A DNA stretch of 63,211 nt, from NCBI GenBank assembly GCA_009693785.1, contig SHWP01000012.1:1-63211 (forward strand), given 5' to 3'. A program made the position numbers and the translations under genes. The notes under the pieces were generated by a model. The model worked only from the letters and a program-made list of their open reading frames with translations, was not told where the DNA came from and did no database searches. Positions 47,509 through 56,167 of the stretch are shown here, piece by piece (position 1 is the stretch's first letter; every line of letters starts with the position of its first letter). This DNA is from Rhodospirillaceae bacterium (lineage in GTDB: Bacteria; Pseudomonadota; Alphaproteobacteria; Rhodospirillales; Rhodospirillaceae).

Positions 47509-48918
47509 ATGCCCATGTCCCACACCCTCCACCCCACCATCCTGCGCGAGTATGACATTCGCGGTATTGTCGACGAGACCTTGTTCACCGCCGATGCGCG
47601 CGCCATTGGGCGTTGTTTCGGGTCACTGGTGCGGCGCAAGAACCCCGGTAAAGTCGATCTTACGGTCTGCGTTGGCTACGACGGGCGCCTGAGTTCGCCC
47701 GAGATGGAAGCCGCCGTGGTCGAGGGGCTGGCGGCGGCGGGCGTGAACGTACAACGCGTGGGCCGCGGCCCAACCCCCATGCTGTATTTTTCCGTGTGCG
47801 ACCAGAATACCGATGGCGGGATCATGATCACGGGCTCGCACAATCCGCCTAATCACAACGGCTTTAAGATGATGATCGGCCGCAAGCCGTTTTTTGGCGA
47901 GGACATCCGCGCGCTCGGCCCCCAAGCCGCCAAGGGCGATGTGGACAGCGGGCAGGGTAAGGTGAGCAGCCGCGAAACCTTGCAGCGTTATGTTGAACGC
48001 GTATTGAAAGATTTCGTGGGCAGCCGCGCGCTCACAGCGATATGGGACCCCGGCAATGGCGCTGCCGCCGAAGCCGTGAAACTGGCGGTGGCCAAACTGC
48101 CCGGCAAACATACAGTGCTCAACGATGCCATCGACGGCAGATTTCCCAACCATCACCCCGACCCGACCGTGCCCAAAAATTTGGTGCAGTTGCAGAACGA
48201 AGTCGCACGCCAGAAGGCAGACGTCGGTTTTGCTTTCGATGGCGATGGCGACCGGGTTGGCATTATCGACGGCAAGGGGCGCATTTTGTGGGGCGACCAG
48301 ATCATGCAAATCCTGGCCGAGGATGTGCTCAAAACTCGCCCCAAGGCCGCGATCATCGCCGATGTGAAAGCCAGCCAGGCCTTCTTCGATGAAGTGGCGC
48401 GCATGGGTGGCACGCCGATCATGTGGAAAACCGGCCACTCGCTGGTGAAGAACAAAATGGCTGAAACCGGCGCGCCCTTGGCAGGCGAGATGAGCGGGCA
48501 CATCTTTTTCGCCGACACCTATTACGGCTTCGATGATGCACTTTATGCCGCGGTGCGCTTTTACAGCATCATGTGCAAGTCGGCAGGCTTTGACTTGGTG
48601 AAGCGCTTCGATGCCATGCCGGTGATGATCAATACGCCGGAACTGCGCTTTCCCTGTGCGGATGAGCGCAAATTCGCCGTGATTGATGAGGTTAAAGCGC
48701 GGCTTGAAAAAGCGGGCGCAAAAGTTTCAGCCATCGACGGTGTGCGCGTGTCCGACCACGGCGGCTGGTGGCTCTTACGCGCGTCCAACACACAAGCGGT
48801 TTTGGTGGCCCGGGCCGAAGCGGCAAACGAAGCTAATTTGGAAAAACTGAAAGCAAGCCTCGCCGCGCAGCTCAAAGCCAGTGGCTTGGACTTGCCGACC
48901 GAGTCAGTGGGGCATTAG
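47509..48918 (+). CDS. Phosphomannomutase/phosphoglucomutase
   Basis: The 469-aa enzyme interconverts hexose 1- and 6-phosphates. The phosphoserine motif TGSHNPP places the serine at 110, the metal motif is DGDGDR (about residues 244-249), and the sugar-binding loop GEMSGH and the C-terminal RASNTQ phosphate loop are present. It belongs to the AlgC/ManB type. It could supply glucose-1-phosphate to GalU, encoded 5 kb away, or mannose-1-phosphate for polysaccharide. Confidence 0.92.
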   Translation: MPMSHTLHPTILREYDIRGIVDETLFTADARAIGRCFGSLVRRKNPGKVDLTVCVGYDGRLSSPEMEAAVVEGLAAAGVNVQRVGRGPTPMLYFSVCDQNTDGGIMITGSHNPPNHNGFKMMIGRKPFFGEDIRALGPQAAKGDVDSGQGKVSSRETLQRYVERVLKDFVGSRALTAIWDPGNGAAAEAVKLAVAKLPGKHTVLNDAIDGRFPNHHPDPTVPKNLVQLQNEVARQKADVGFAFDGDGDRVGIIDGKGRILWGDQIMQILAEDVLKTRPKAAIIADVKASQAFFDEVARMGGTPIMWKTGHSLVKNKMAETGAPLAGEMSGHIFFADTYYGFDDALYAAVRFYSIMCKSAGFDLVKRFDAMPVMINTPELRFPCADERKFAVIDEVKARLEKAGAKVSAIDGVRVSDHGGWWLLRASNTQAVLVARAEAANEANLEKLKASLAAQLKASGLDLPTESVGH

Positions 48919-50186
48919 CGCTTAGCAGTGCGCAGTGGCTTGGTTGGCGCCACGGCCTTGCAGCCCGACTTCGTTTGAATGTCGGCAACCTGACAGGCCA
49001 GCGAAATGTCGGCTTGTTGCAGCCCCACCACTTGCGCGCGATAGAGCGTGCGGCCCTTAGTGTCACGAATGGGCTGAACCTGAATATCGGCATTCGGGTG
49101 CAAGGTCATCAACCGGCTGAGGGCGAGGCTTGCCTGCTCGGTTGCCCGCGCCGAGGAGCCATAAGCGCCCAATTGAATACCCCACGTCGAGGCCAGTTCG
49201 GCTTGCCTCGCCTTTGCGGCTTTCTTGCTGAGCTTGGACGGTTTGTCGGAGGGAATGCCGGTTTCATCGAAGTCGCCTACTGCAACTTGGCTCAATGCGC
49301 TATCGGCCGGTGAGTCTTCCAGCATTGGGGCTGCGATCAAAGTTTCGGGCTGGCCGGTCAATCGCGCGAAGCCGTTGTCGAGCAAGTTCATCATGTGGGC
49401 ATCACGGGCCCGGGCGGTCTTGCCGCCGAACACCACGCCAATCACACGGTGACCATCGCGCTTGGCCGAGGCCGCAAGGTTGAAACCCGACGCTAGCGTA
49501 TAGCCCGTCTTCAGGCCATCGGCGCCTGGGTAGTTCCCCAACAGATTGTTATGGGTGCGGATGGCTTGCCCCGCATAGGTGAACGAGTCCTGACCGAAGT
49601 AATGATAGTGTTGAGGAAAATCGGTCATCAGGCGGCGGCCGAGAATGGCCATGTCGCGCGCTGATGAGTACTGCGAGTTGTTGGGCAAGCCCGAGGCATT
49701 CTTGAACGTGGTGCGCCGCATGCCCAGGGCACGCGCTTTGGCGGTCATGAGTTGCGAGAACCGGCTTTCGCTGCCGTTGCCTAGATTTTCCGCGATCACC
49801 GCGGCCGCATCGTTGGCCGACTTGGTGACCAAGGCTTGAATGGCGTCTTGGACGGAAATGGTGGAACCTGGCGTAAGGCCGAGTTTCGACGGTGCCATGT
49901 TGGCCGCGCGGCCCGAGACCTTCAGACGCGAGTCCATGGTAAGACGATTCTGCTGAACGGCATCGAACAGCATGTACAGCGTCATCATCTTGGTCAGCGA
50001 CGCGGGGTGATTGCGGGTATCGGCGTTGGCCTCGTGCAAGACCTTGCCGGTATCGGCATCAACCACGATGGCGGCGTATTTGGCCGCAGCGGGCAGGGGG
50101 GCCAGCAGAACCAGACTGGCCAGGAGCCCTGCAAAAAAGCCGAATCGAATTGAAATTCTCGTACGCCGTGAGACCGTTATCATCAA
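48915..50186 (-). CDS. D-alanyl-D-alanine carboxypeptidase with SPOR domain
   Basis: The 423-aa penicillin-binding protein (DacA/PBP5-like) trims peptidoglycan stem peptides in the periplasm. After a signal peptide (ends near PAAAK) come the SxxK motif SLTK (Ser63, Lys66), the SAN motif at 123-125 and KTG in GLKTGYT. The C-terminal ~85 residues, starting WGIQLGAYGSSARATEQA, form a SPOR domain that binds denuded glycan strands at the septum, in place of the usual amphipathic helix. It overlaps the convergent mutase gene by 4 bases. Confidence 0.93.
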   Translation of the reverse strand: MMITVSRRTRISIRFGFFAGLLASLVLLAPLPAAAKYAAIVVDADTGKVLHEANADTRNHPASLTKMMTLYMLFDAVQQNRLTMDSRLKVSGRAANMAPSKLGLTPGSTISVQDAIQALVTKSANDAAAVIAENLGNGSESRFSQLMTAKARALGMRRTTFKNASGLPNNSQYSSARDMAILGRRLMTDFPQHYHYFGQDSFTYAGQAIRTHNNLLGNYPGADGLKTGYTLASGFNLAASAKRDGHRVIGVVFGGKTARARDAHMMNLLDNGFARLTGQPETLIAAPMLEDSPADSALSQVAVGDFDETGIPSDKPSKLSKKAAKARQAELASTWGIQLGAYGSSARATEQASLALSRLMTLHPNADIQVQPIRDTKGRTLYRAQVVGLQQADISLACQVADIQTKSGCKAVAPTKPLRTAKR

Positions 50187-50569
50187 AGAAACCCCTCAAT
50201 CATCAAGGCCTTAGGGCCAGTTTAGCGCTGGCCCGCAACTCGCCAGTCTCTCCTTGGTGGCCCGGTTTGCCCAGGCTCGTGAGGGTCGAGGATATGAAGT
50301 CTTGGTGGATAAGTCCACCATCTCCTTGAATCCAATTATCTTTCCTTCTGTTTAAGACTTTATAAACGTTGCGCGGCAAATGTGGCCCCTTGTATTTTCA
50401 GGGCTCTGCACGCGAGTGCTGGGAGATGAAAATTCAGGCTTTGCCCTGCCAATGGCCAATAAAAACGCATCAAGCCCCTGGCACATCATCTTTTTAAACA
50501 AATATGTGGGCGATATTTGGTATCCTATGGCCAGCATTACCCAAGATAGAGGGGCTTCGTAGCCGACCC
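50187..50569. other. Divergent intergenic region between the carboxypeptidase and clpS
   Basis: This 383-bp region holds a perfect 7-bp hairpin (50303-50320) and an A+T-rich zone (50490-50530) that may carry the clpS promoter; no convincing -35/-10 pair was assigned. A short plus-strand ORF here has no recognisable content. Confidence 0.5.
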
Positions 50570-50956
50570 ATGACGACACTTGCCTTCCCAACACCTCAGC
50601 CCCGCCGCCCACTGCTTATGTCGGGCGAAGAAAAGAATGGCGGTAACGGCGATGACGGCCGCGCCAATACGGGCGTGGTCATTAAAACGCGCCCGAAGGT
50701 CAAGAAGCCCTCGCTCTACAAAGTGCTGATGCTCAACGACGACTACACGCCCATGGAATTCGTGGTCCATGTGCTCAAGCGTTACTTTAGCAAGACCACC
50801 GAAGAAGCCACCCGCATCATGCTGCATGTTCACCAAAAGGGCGTAGGCATTTGCGGCGTGTTCACCTTCGAGGTGGCGGAAACGAAAGTTAGCCAGGTGA
50901 TGGATCTGGCCCGGAAAAATCAGCACCCGCTGCAATGCACGCTTGAGAAAGAATAA
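50570..50956 (+). CDS. clpS: ClpAP adaptor ClpS
   Basis: ClpS brings N-end-rule substrates to ClpA. The core has the residue-binding signature [17 protein letters not shown] and the [27 protein letters not shown] stretch with the ClpA-contact face. Two starts are possible: ATG 50570 (128 aa) or ATG 50618 (112 aa, MSGEEKN, closer to usual length); neither has a clear ribosome-binding site. clpA follows 52 bp later. Confidence 0.93.
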   Translation: MTTLAFPTPQPRRPLLMSGEEKNGGNGDDGRANTGVVIKTRPKVKKPSLYKVLMLNDDYTPMEFVVHVLKRYFSKTTEEATRIMLHVHQKGVGICGVFTFEVAETKVSQVMDLARKNQHPLQCTLEKE

Positions 50957-51008
50957 CACCGCCAGAAAAAGGCAGTGAAAAACGAAACTCGGAAAAGGAC
51001 ACCCGCCC

Positions 51009-53369
51009 TTGTCGATGTTGTCGCAAAATCTTGAAAAGACTCTTCACCGCGCCCTAGGCGCGGCCTCCGAGCGCCGCCACGAGTACGCGACGCTAGAGCA
51101 TTTATTGTTCGCGCTGTGCGATGACCCCGATGCCATCGCCGTGATGAAGGCGTGTAACGTCAACGTCGATCAGCTGCGCCAAACCGCCAAGCAATTTGTC
51201 GATGACGATTTGAAGGGCCTCATCAGCGGATCGAGCGAAGACCCCAAGCCGACCTCGGGCTTTCAGCGCGTGGTGCAGCGTGCCGCCATCCATGTGCAAT
51301 CTTCGGGCCGGGAAGAAGTAACGGGCGCCAATGTGCTGGTTGCGCTGTTCTCGGAACGCGAGAGTCACGCGGTGTACTTCTTGCAAACGCAAGAGATGAC
51401 GCGGCTAGACGCGGTGAATTACATCTCGCACGGCATCGCCAAGCGCGTGCCCACGGCCGAACGCCGCCCGCCCTCGGGCGCGGATACCGATGCCAAGGCC
51501 GAAGAGGTGGTCAAGAAGGGCCAAGAGGCGCTCACGGCCTATTGCGTCAATCTGAACGAAAAAGCCAAGGCTGGCAAAATCGACCCCTTGATTGGCCGCG
51601 AGAAGGAAGTCGAACGCACGATCCAAATTCTGTGCCGGCGCAACAAGAACAACCCGCTGTATGTGGGTGATGCGGGCGTAGGCAAAACCGCCATCGCTGA
51701 AGGTTTGGCGCGGCGTATCCTGCACAAGGAAGTGCCCGAAGTTTTGCATGACTGCACGGTGTTTGCCCTCGACATGGGCTCACTGCTCGCGGGCACGCGT
51801 TATCGCGGCGATTTCGAGGAACGCCTGAAAGCCGTGCTGTCGGAACTGGAAGCGACCAAGGGCGCGATCCTCTTCATCGACGAAATTCATACGGTGATTG
51901 GCGCTGGCGCCACTTCGGGCGGGGCCATGGATGCCTCGAACCTACTCAAGCCAGCGCTGGCTTCGGGAAGCCTGCGCTGCATGGGCTCGACCACCTACAA
52001 GGAATACCGCAATTACTTCGAGAAGGATCGCGCACTCGTGCGCCGCTTCCAGAAGATCGACGTGAACGAGCCCTCCATTGAGGACACCATCAAGATCCTC
52101 AAGGGGATCAAGTCGTATTACGAAGAACACCACAAGGTGCGTTACACCGCCGAGGCCATTCGAACAGCCGTGGAATTGTCAGCGCGTTATATCAATGATC
52201 GCAAGCTGCCCGACAAGGCCATCGACGTGATCGATGAGGTGGGCGCCTCGCGCATGCTGCTGCCCGCCAATAAGCGCAAGAAGATCGTGACCGTGAAGGA
52301 TGTCGAGGAAGTCGTGGCCATGATCGCCCGCATTCCTCCCAAGACCGTCACGCGCGACGACAAGGCCGCGCTGCAAAACCTGGAGCGCGACCTCAAGACC
52401 ATGGTCTTTGGTCAAGAAAGGGCCATCGACGAACTTTCCAGCGCGATCAAGCTCGCCCGTGCAGGTTTGCGCGAGCCCGAAAAGCCCATTGGCTGTTACT
52501 TGTTCTCGGGCCCCACGGGCGTGGGCAAGACCGAAGTGGCGCGCCAATTGGCAAAAAGCCTCGGTATCGAAATTCACCGTTTCGATATGTCCGAATACAT
52601 GGAGCGGCACACTGTTTCGCGCCTGATTGGCGCCCCGCCGGGCTATGTGGGCTTCGATCAGGGCGGATTGCTTACCGACGCCGTGGATCAACATCCGCAC
52701 TGCGTGCTACTGCTCGACGAAATCGAGAAGGCTCACCCAGATCTGTTCAACATCCTGCTACAGGTCATGGACCACGGCAAATTGACCGACCACAATGGCA
52801 AGTCGGTGGATTTCCGTAACGTGATCCTGATCATGACCACCAATGCTGGCGCCTCGGAAATGGCCAAGCATGCCATCGGTTTCGGACGCGACATGCGCGA
52901 AGGCGAGGATACGGCGGCCATCGAGAAGATGTTCACCCCTGAATTCCGCAACCGCCTTGATGCAACGATCACGTTTGCCACTCTGCCGCCCGAGGTTGTC
53001 GGCCGCGTGGTTGACAAGTTCATCATGCAGCTTGAGGCGCAATTGGCCGACCGCAACGTCACCATTGAGCTATCGATGGCGGCGCGCGAATGGCTGGCCA
53101 AGAAGGGCTACGACAAGCAGATGGGTGCAAGGCCCTTGGCGCGCGTCATTCAGCAAGAAATCAAGAAACCGTTGGCCGATAAATTATTGTTCGGTGACCT
53201 CATCACCGGCGGGCATGTAAAAATCGAGATCGTGGACAATAAAGCCACGTTCGAGGTTACACCCGCCAAGGCTGCTCCGAAGAAGGCCGAGGATGAGGAA
53301 GACGTGGGTGAGACGCCCGGCGATACGGGCGGCGCGGGCGGCGCCAAAGAGCCGGTGGAAGTGCGGTAG
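51009..53369 (+). CDS. clpA: ATP-dependent Clp protease ATPase subunit ClpA
   Basis: ClpA (786 aa) unfolds substrates for ClpP. Order: N-domain with two Clp repeats (LEHLLFALCDDPDA), first AAA+ module with P-loop GDAGVGKTA (about 220) and LFIDEIHTVIGAG, second module with GPTGVGKTEVA (about 500), LLLDEIEKAHPDLFN and the MGARPLARVIQ sensor 2. The family tripeptide IGF (ClpP loop) is in HAIGFGRDM. The start is TTG 51009 (AAGGA 9 bases before) or ATG 51015 (MLSQNLEKT). The last ~40 residues are acidic and glycine-rich. Confidence 0.95.
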   Translation: MSMLSQNLEKTLHRALGAASERRHEYATLEHLLFALCDDPDAIAVMKACNVNVDQLRQTAKQFVDDDLKGLISGSSEDPKPTSGFQRVVQRAAIHVQSSGREEVTGANVLVALFSERESHAVYFLQTQEMTRLDAVNYISHGIAKRVPTAERRPPSGADTDAKAEEVVKKGQEALTAYCVNLNEKAKAGKIDPLIGREKEVERTIQILCRRNKNNPLYVGDAGVGKTAIAEGLARRILHKEVPEVLHDCTVFALDMGSLLAGTRYRGDFEERLKAVLSELEATKGAILFIDEIHTVIGAGATSGGAMDASNLLKPALASGSLRCMGSTTYKEYRNYFEKDRALVRRFQKIDVNEPSIEDTIKILKGIKSYYEEHHKVRYTAEAIRTAVELSARYINDRKLPDKAIDVIDEVGASRMLLPANKRKKIVTVKDVEEVVAMIARIPPKTVTRDDKAALQNLERDLKTMVFGQERAIDELSSAIKLARAGLREPEKPIGCYLFSGPTGVGKTEVARQLAKSLGIEIHRFDMSEYMERHTVSRLIGAPPGYVGFDQGGLLTDAVDQHPHCVLLLDEIEKAHPDLFNILLQVMDHGKLTDHNGKSVDFRNVILIMTTNAGASEMAKHAIGFGRDMREGEDTAAIEKMFTPEFRNRLDATITFATLPPEVVGRVVDKFIMQLEAQLADRNVTIELSMAAREWLAKKGYDKQMGARPLARVIQQEIKKPLADKLLFGDLITGGHVKIEIVDNKATFEVTPAKAAPKKAEDEEDVGETPGDTGGAGGAKEPVEVR

Positions 53370-53445
53370 TGGATTTGAATTGGACGAAACGATAAAACCC
53401 CTGCCGTAAGGCGGGGGGTATAGTGATATCCACTGTTAATAATTA

Positions 53446-53482
53446 AAAAAACGGCCCCCTTCTCACATCGAGGGCCGTTTTA
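53446..53482. terminator. Bidirectional terminator after clpA
   Basis: A stem pairing 53446-53457 (A run plus ACGGCCC) with 53472-53481 (GGGCCG plus T's) has a roughly 14-nt loop and A/T runs on both sides. It can work for clpA on the plus strand and for minus-strand transcripts. A second, T-less hairpin lies at 53397-53417. Confidence 0.75.
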
Positions 53483-53604
53483 TTTATTATGATCTACTAC
53501 ACTCGAGAAATACGAACCTTAAATGTACTTTCATGTGGCGATGCAATTGAGCCCATGTTGCGGTACGTTTCGTAGAATCAAACTGGCGCAAAGGTTCATA
53601 GAGA

Positions 53605-54477
53605 ATGACGCCCTATAAAAAACAACACCACCTAGCTGCATCTTATCTGGGTACGTTTTCGAGCGACGCGAATTCGAAACTACGAAAAAGGAAGTTATAT
53701 CGCACCGATATGAAGACCGCCAATCGCAGAGTCGTCTATGAAAATGAGTGTTTAAAGAACTACTTCTATTCGACGACAGACCGAGAGAAAGTAGAACGCG
53801 AGTATGGTGAATTAGAAGGGCACTATACCAATCTGGTAAAACAATTATCGCTAGCTCAGGTATCCGACGCGACCTATATGTTCTTGCTAAACCACGCGTT
53901 GAGCATTCACTTCCGAAGCATCAACTACGATAATTTTACTGATAGTGATCGACAGTCGGCCCAGAATATTGCCGAGGGTCACATGAATCATTCTCTGGTC
54001 GATGGTATACCGGATGAGAGCTTGACTTTATTGGACCATTGGAGGCGACGCAAAGAGCGCTTCGACTTCCGTTTGTTCTCTACGCCCGATGGATCGGATG
54101 AGCTATATACATCCGACAGCCCATCAATCATCTTTGCAGGTACCGAATCACACGAAGAACCGGCACCGCTGATAGATGGTGGAGTGTTGCCAATAACTCC
54201 TCGGGTATTTTTTGCGTTCGGATACAAAACTCGGCTTGTCTTGTCTGCTTGTGAAATAACTGGACCTATAATTAGCGCGCTTAACGCTCTTCAAGCATTG
54301 TGCTGCCACTCAGCCATATATTCTGACTCCAAGATTACTACATCTGATTACGCCGCGTTTAAAACTCTCCGCAGCAAAGGGCGGATTTTGAATGGGCAGT
54401 ATCATGCTGAGCATATACGTTCTAATTTTATTACCACGAAGGACATGGATCAATTGGCATTCTTTGTGCGACAATGA
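53605..54477 (+). CDS. DUF4238-like protein
   Basis: The 290-aa protein begins MTPYKKQHHLAASYLGTFSS, the KQHxxxxxYLxxF pattern that opens DUF4238 proteins, followed by LYRTDMKTANRRVVYENECLKNYFY. The middle has SIHFRSINYDNF and the C-terminal half ELYTSDSPSIIF and VLPITPRVFFAFG, also in the family pattern. The function is unknown. Base composition and codon use are A+T-richer than in the core genes around it, which points to recent transfer. It stands alone after the clpA terminator. Confidence 0.7.
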   Translation: MTPYKKQHHLAASYLGTFSSDANSKLRKRKLYRTDMKTANRRVVYENECLKNYFYSTTDREKVEREYGELEGHYTNLVKQLSLAQVSDATYMFLLNHALSIHFRSINYDNFTDSDRQSAQNIAEGHMNHSLVDGIPDESLTLLDHWRRRKERFDFRLFSTPDGSDELYTSDSPSIIFAGTESHEEPAPLIDGGVLPITPRVFFAFGYKTRLVLSACEITGPIISALNALQALCCHSAIYSDSKITTSDYAAFKTLRSKGRILNGQYHAEHIRSNFITTKDMDQLAFFVRQ

Positions 54478-54524
54478 CTGCGAAATTTAAAGAGTGAGAT
54501 CATCTATTAAATTATGCGTTTGGT

Positions 54525-54689
54525 TTAAGGATGGGCCTCGCGTCTTTTGCTTATCTCTTCGTGTTGTTTCGCAATACCATCGCATATGCTTAAAATTTCG
54601 GTTTCCGCCAACTCTTCCGGTATATCGTGGAGGTGTCTATTCTCCCAGGGCCGCTTCCAGGGCAACTGGAAGTATGATTCATCGTGCAT
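54525..54689 (-). CDS. Small 54-codon ORF of unknown function
   Basis: On the minus strand an ATG at 54689, 10 bases after a GGGGA site, opens a 54-aa frame starting MHDESYFQLPWKRPWENRH and ending EISKRREAHP. It is rich in charged residues and tryptophan, with a helical second half (IPEELAETEIL...). The codon pattern looks coding and the frame fills the gap to the convergent DUF4238 gene. No family recognised. It is a hypothesis based on frame, start site and composition. Confidence 0.4.
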   Translation of the reverse strand: MHDESYFQLPWKRPWENRHLHDIPEELAETEILSICDGIAKQHEEISKRREAHP

Positions 54690-54838
54690 TCGATTTTTTC
54701 CCCGAGACAGTCGTTTATGCTACCCATCATGTAGATTTGGGGTCAGGGTAAAAATTCTGCGTTTTGACGCCCTGGACCTTGCATCAAGTGCGAGGTGACG
54801 AGCTGAGAGTGGGGCTTGAGTGTTACATCCCACTCACA

Positions 54839-54868
54839 TGTCATACCGGCGAAGGTCGGTATCCATGG
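54839..54868. repeat. Diverged half copy of the palindromic element
   Basis: The 30-bp segment TGTCATACCGGCGAAGGTCG... matches the beginning of the element at 47398 (TGTCATACCCCGCGAAAGCG...) with a few changes; it again forms a stem around a GAA-containing loop and ends TATCCA. It lies between the 54-codon ORF and the PIN remnant. Confidence 0.55.
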
Positions 54869-54912
54869 CCTGCGGTAATTACCGTAATTTGTAATTAGTC
54901 ACCGTAATTCAG

Positions 54913-55045
54913 TTAGAGACGCACTGTTTCTGGCAGTTTGGCCAAGGAGCGATCAAACGTCGCCAAGGGCATATGCCCTGCCTTGCGCGCTATTTCCAGT
55001 ACCATGCAGTCTGAAAATCCAAGTGCGGGGGCGTTTGTGCAATGG
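54913..55045 (-). pseudogene. C-terminal remnant of a PIN-domain (VapC-like) toxin
   Basis: Read on the minus strand, the last ~40 residues (PALGFSDCMVLEIARKAGHMPLATFDRSLAKLPETVRL, in parts) match the end of VapC-type ribonucleases: the FxDC acidic residue and the ATFDR acidic residue are both there. Upstream of about 55045 the frame no longer looks like a PIN domain, and the N-terminal catalytic aspartate is missing. No antitoxin gene is beside it. It is most likely a decayed toxin. Confidence 0.55.
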
Positions 55046-55213
55046 CGCTTGGCCACATGATGAACACAGGCTCGATACTTTGAATTTCGGAAATAGGCGC
55101 AGCACGTTAGCCGCGTTTCGTAATATTGCTTTGCTATCGCGATCTCGACTCCACCCTCGTGCACATACCAGCTATGCTTGGCCTCTCAACCACACGCCAG
55201 GGAGGGCACGCAT

Positions 55214-56080
55214 ATGCAACGTCGATCAATGATGAGACTCATCGGAACCGCGGCCAGTGCGGCCGTGGCGGCTCCTTACATTATGCGCCGGGCTGAGGCG
55301 GCGGCGGGGGATTTCAATCCCAAAAACACCGATCACATTTCTCTTGCCCACCGCAAACTGTCCTATTCGGCCGATGGCAGTGTGACCTTCAATTGGATCC
55401 GGGCGATGCGCTACGCCTTGATCGACAGCGCCTACACGCCGTTGTGGGAGTTGAACTCGGGCACCATGTTCCGCACCGTCGATAAGCCCGATGGCACCTA
55501 CGACGTACACGCCATCAGCGCCATCTATTACACCGAGTTAGACAGCGAAAAATATATCGAGACCTTCAAGAACCCCTTCACGGGCAAGACCGTCACGTTC
55601 CTATACGCGCTGCCCAACGCGCCTAAACCGAGCATGCGGGTCACTCATATCGGCAAGTCAGGTTCTGAAGAAGAGTTCGCCGTACCCGCCGGGATGAAAA
55701 AAACCGCGGGCAGCCGCGCGCTGGGCCCCGCGTGGGTGGTGGGCGATCAGGTGTGGGTGCGCGCTGATTCATCGACGCGCCTTGAGCCGACTGAGCCTGG
55801 CAAACGCATGTCACAGGTCAACGATTGGTCGACCTACAGCGGCAGCGTGGCCCAGGTGATGGACCCGGCCATGAAAAATCCGCCGTCCACACTGGCCTTC
55901 AACGATACCAACACCTTCCCGGGGTGGTTTGGCATGGAAGACCGGCCTGGCAACTACATCTCGCGCGGGTTTGGCCGCAAAGAATTCAAATACGCGGATA
56001 TGCCCAAAATTTGGCGCGAGTTGTTCAGCGCCAAAAACCCCGACATCGCCAAAGACCCCAAGGCCGCGCTGGGGGCGTGA
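55214..56080 (+). CDS. DUF1838-family exported protein, copy 2
   Basis: The 288-aa protein begins MQRRSMMRLIGTAASAAVAAPYIM, a Tat-like signal with two arginines, then an Ala-rich stretch. The body has MRYALIDSAYTPLWELNSGTMF, YIETFKNPFTGKTV and MEDRPGNYISRGFGRK, matching the layout of the DUF1838 protein at 32332. A GGGAGGG site precedes the ATG. The two copies are diverged, so they are not a recent duplication. The function is unknown. It sits in the accessory region between the PIN remnant and the repeat-flanked DUF2971 gene. Confidence 0.85.
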   Translation: MQRRSMMRLIGTAASAAVAAPYIMRRAEAAAGDFNPKNTDHISLAHRKLSYSADGSVTFNWIRAMRYALIDSAYTPLWELNSGTMFRTVDKPDGTYDVHAISAIYYTELDSEKYIETFKNPFTGKTVTFLYALPNAPKPSMRVTHIGKSGSEEEFAVPAGMKKTAGSRALGPAWVVGDQVWVRADSSTRLEPTEPGKRMSQVNDWSTYSGSVAQVMDPAMKNPPSTLAFNDTNTFPGWFGMEDRPGNYISRGFGRKEFKYADMPKIWRELFSAKNPDIAKDPKAALGA

Positions 56081-56094
56081 GGGAGATCGGAAAG

Positions 56095-56112
56095 ATCGGG
56101 TCAGAGTGAAAA
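56095..56112 (+). repeat. 18-bp direct repeat, left copy
   Basis: ATCGGGTCAGAGTGAAAA at 56095-56112 is repeated exactly at 56925-56942, on the other side of the DUF2971 gene. The left copy also forms an inverted repeat with 56129-56141 (13-bp arms, one G-T pair). A looser relative (GGGGTCAGGGTAAAAA) occurs at 54739-54754. Confidence 0.8.
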
Positions 56113-56141
56113 TTTATCAAAGCTCTCTATTTTTACTCTGA
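56101..56141. repeat. Inverted repeat after DUF1838 copy 2
   Basis: 56101-56113 pairs with 56129-56141 (13 bp with one wobble) around a 15-nt A+T-rich spacer. It starts 20 bp after the DUF1838 stop and may act as a terminator or be the end of a mobile module. Confidence 0.6.
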
Positions 56142-56167
56142 GCCGGATCTCTCTTGAAAGATAGTTC

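Noticed and set aside
50380-50562. 60-codon plus-strand ORF before clpS
   Set aside because: No ribosome-binding site, no coding-like composition, and it overlaps the likely clpS promoter region.
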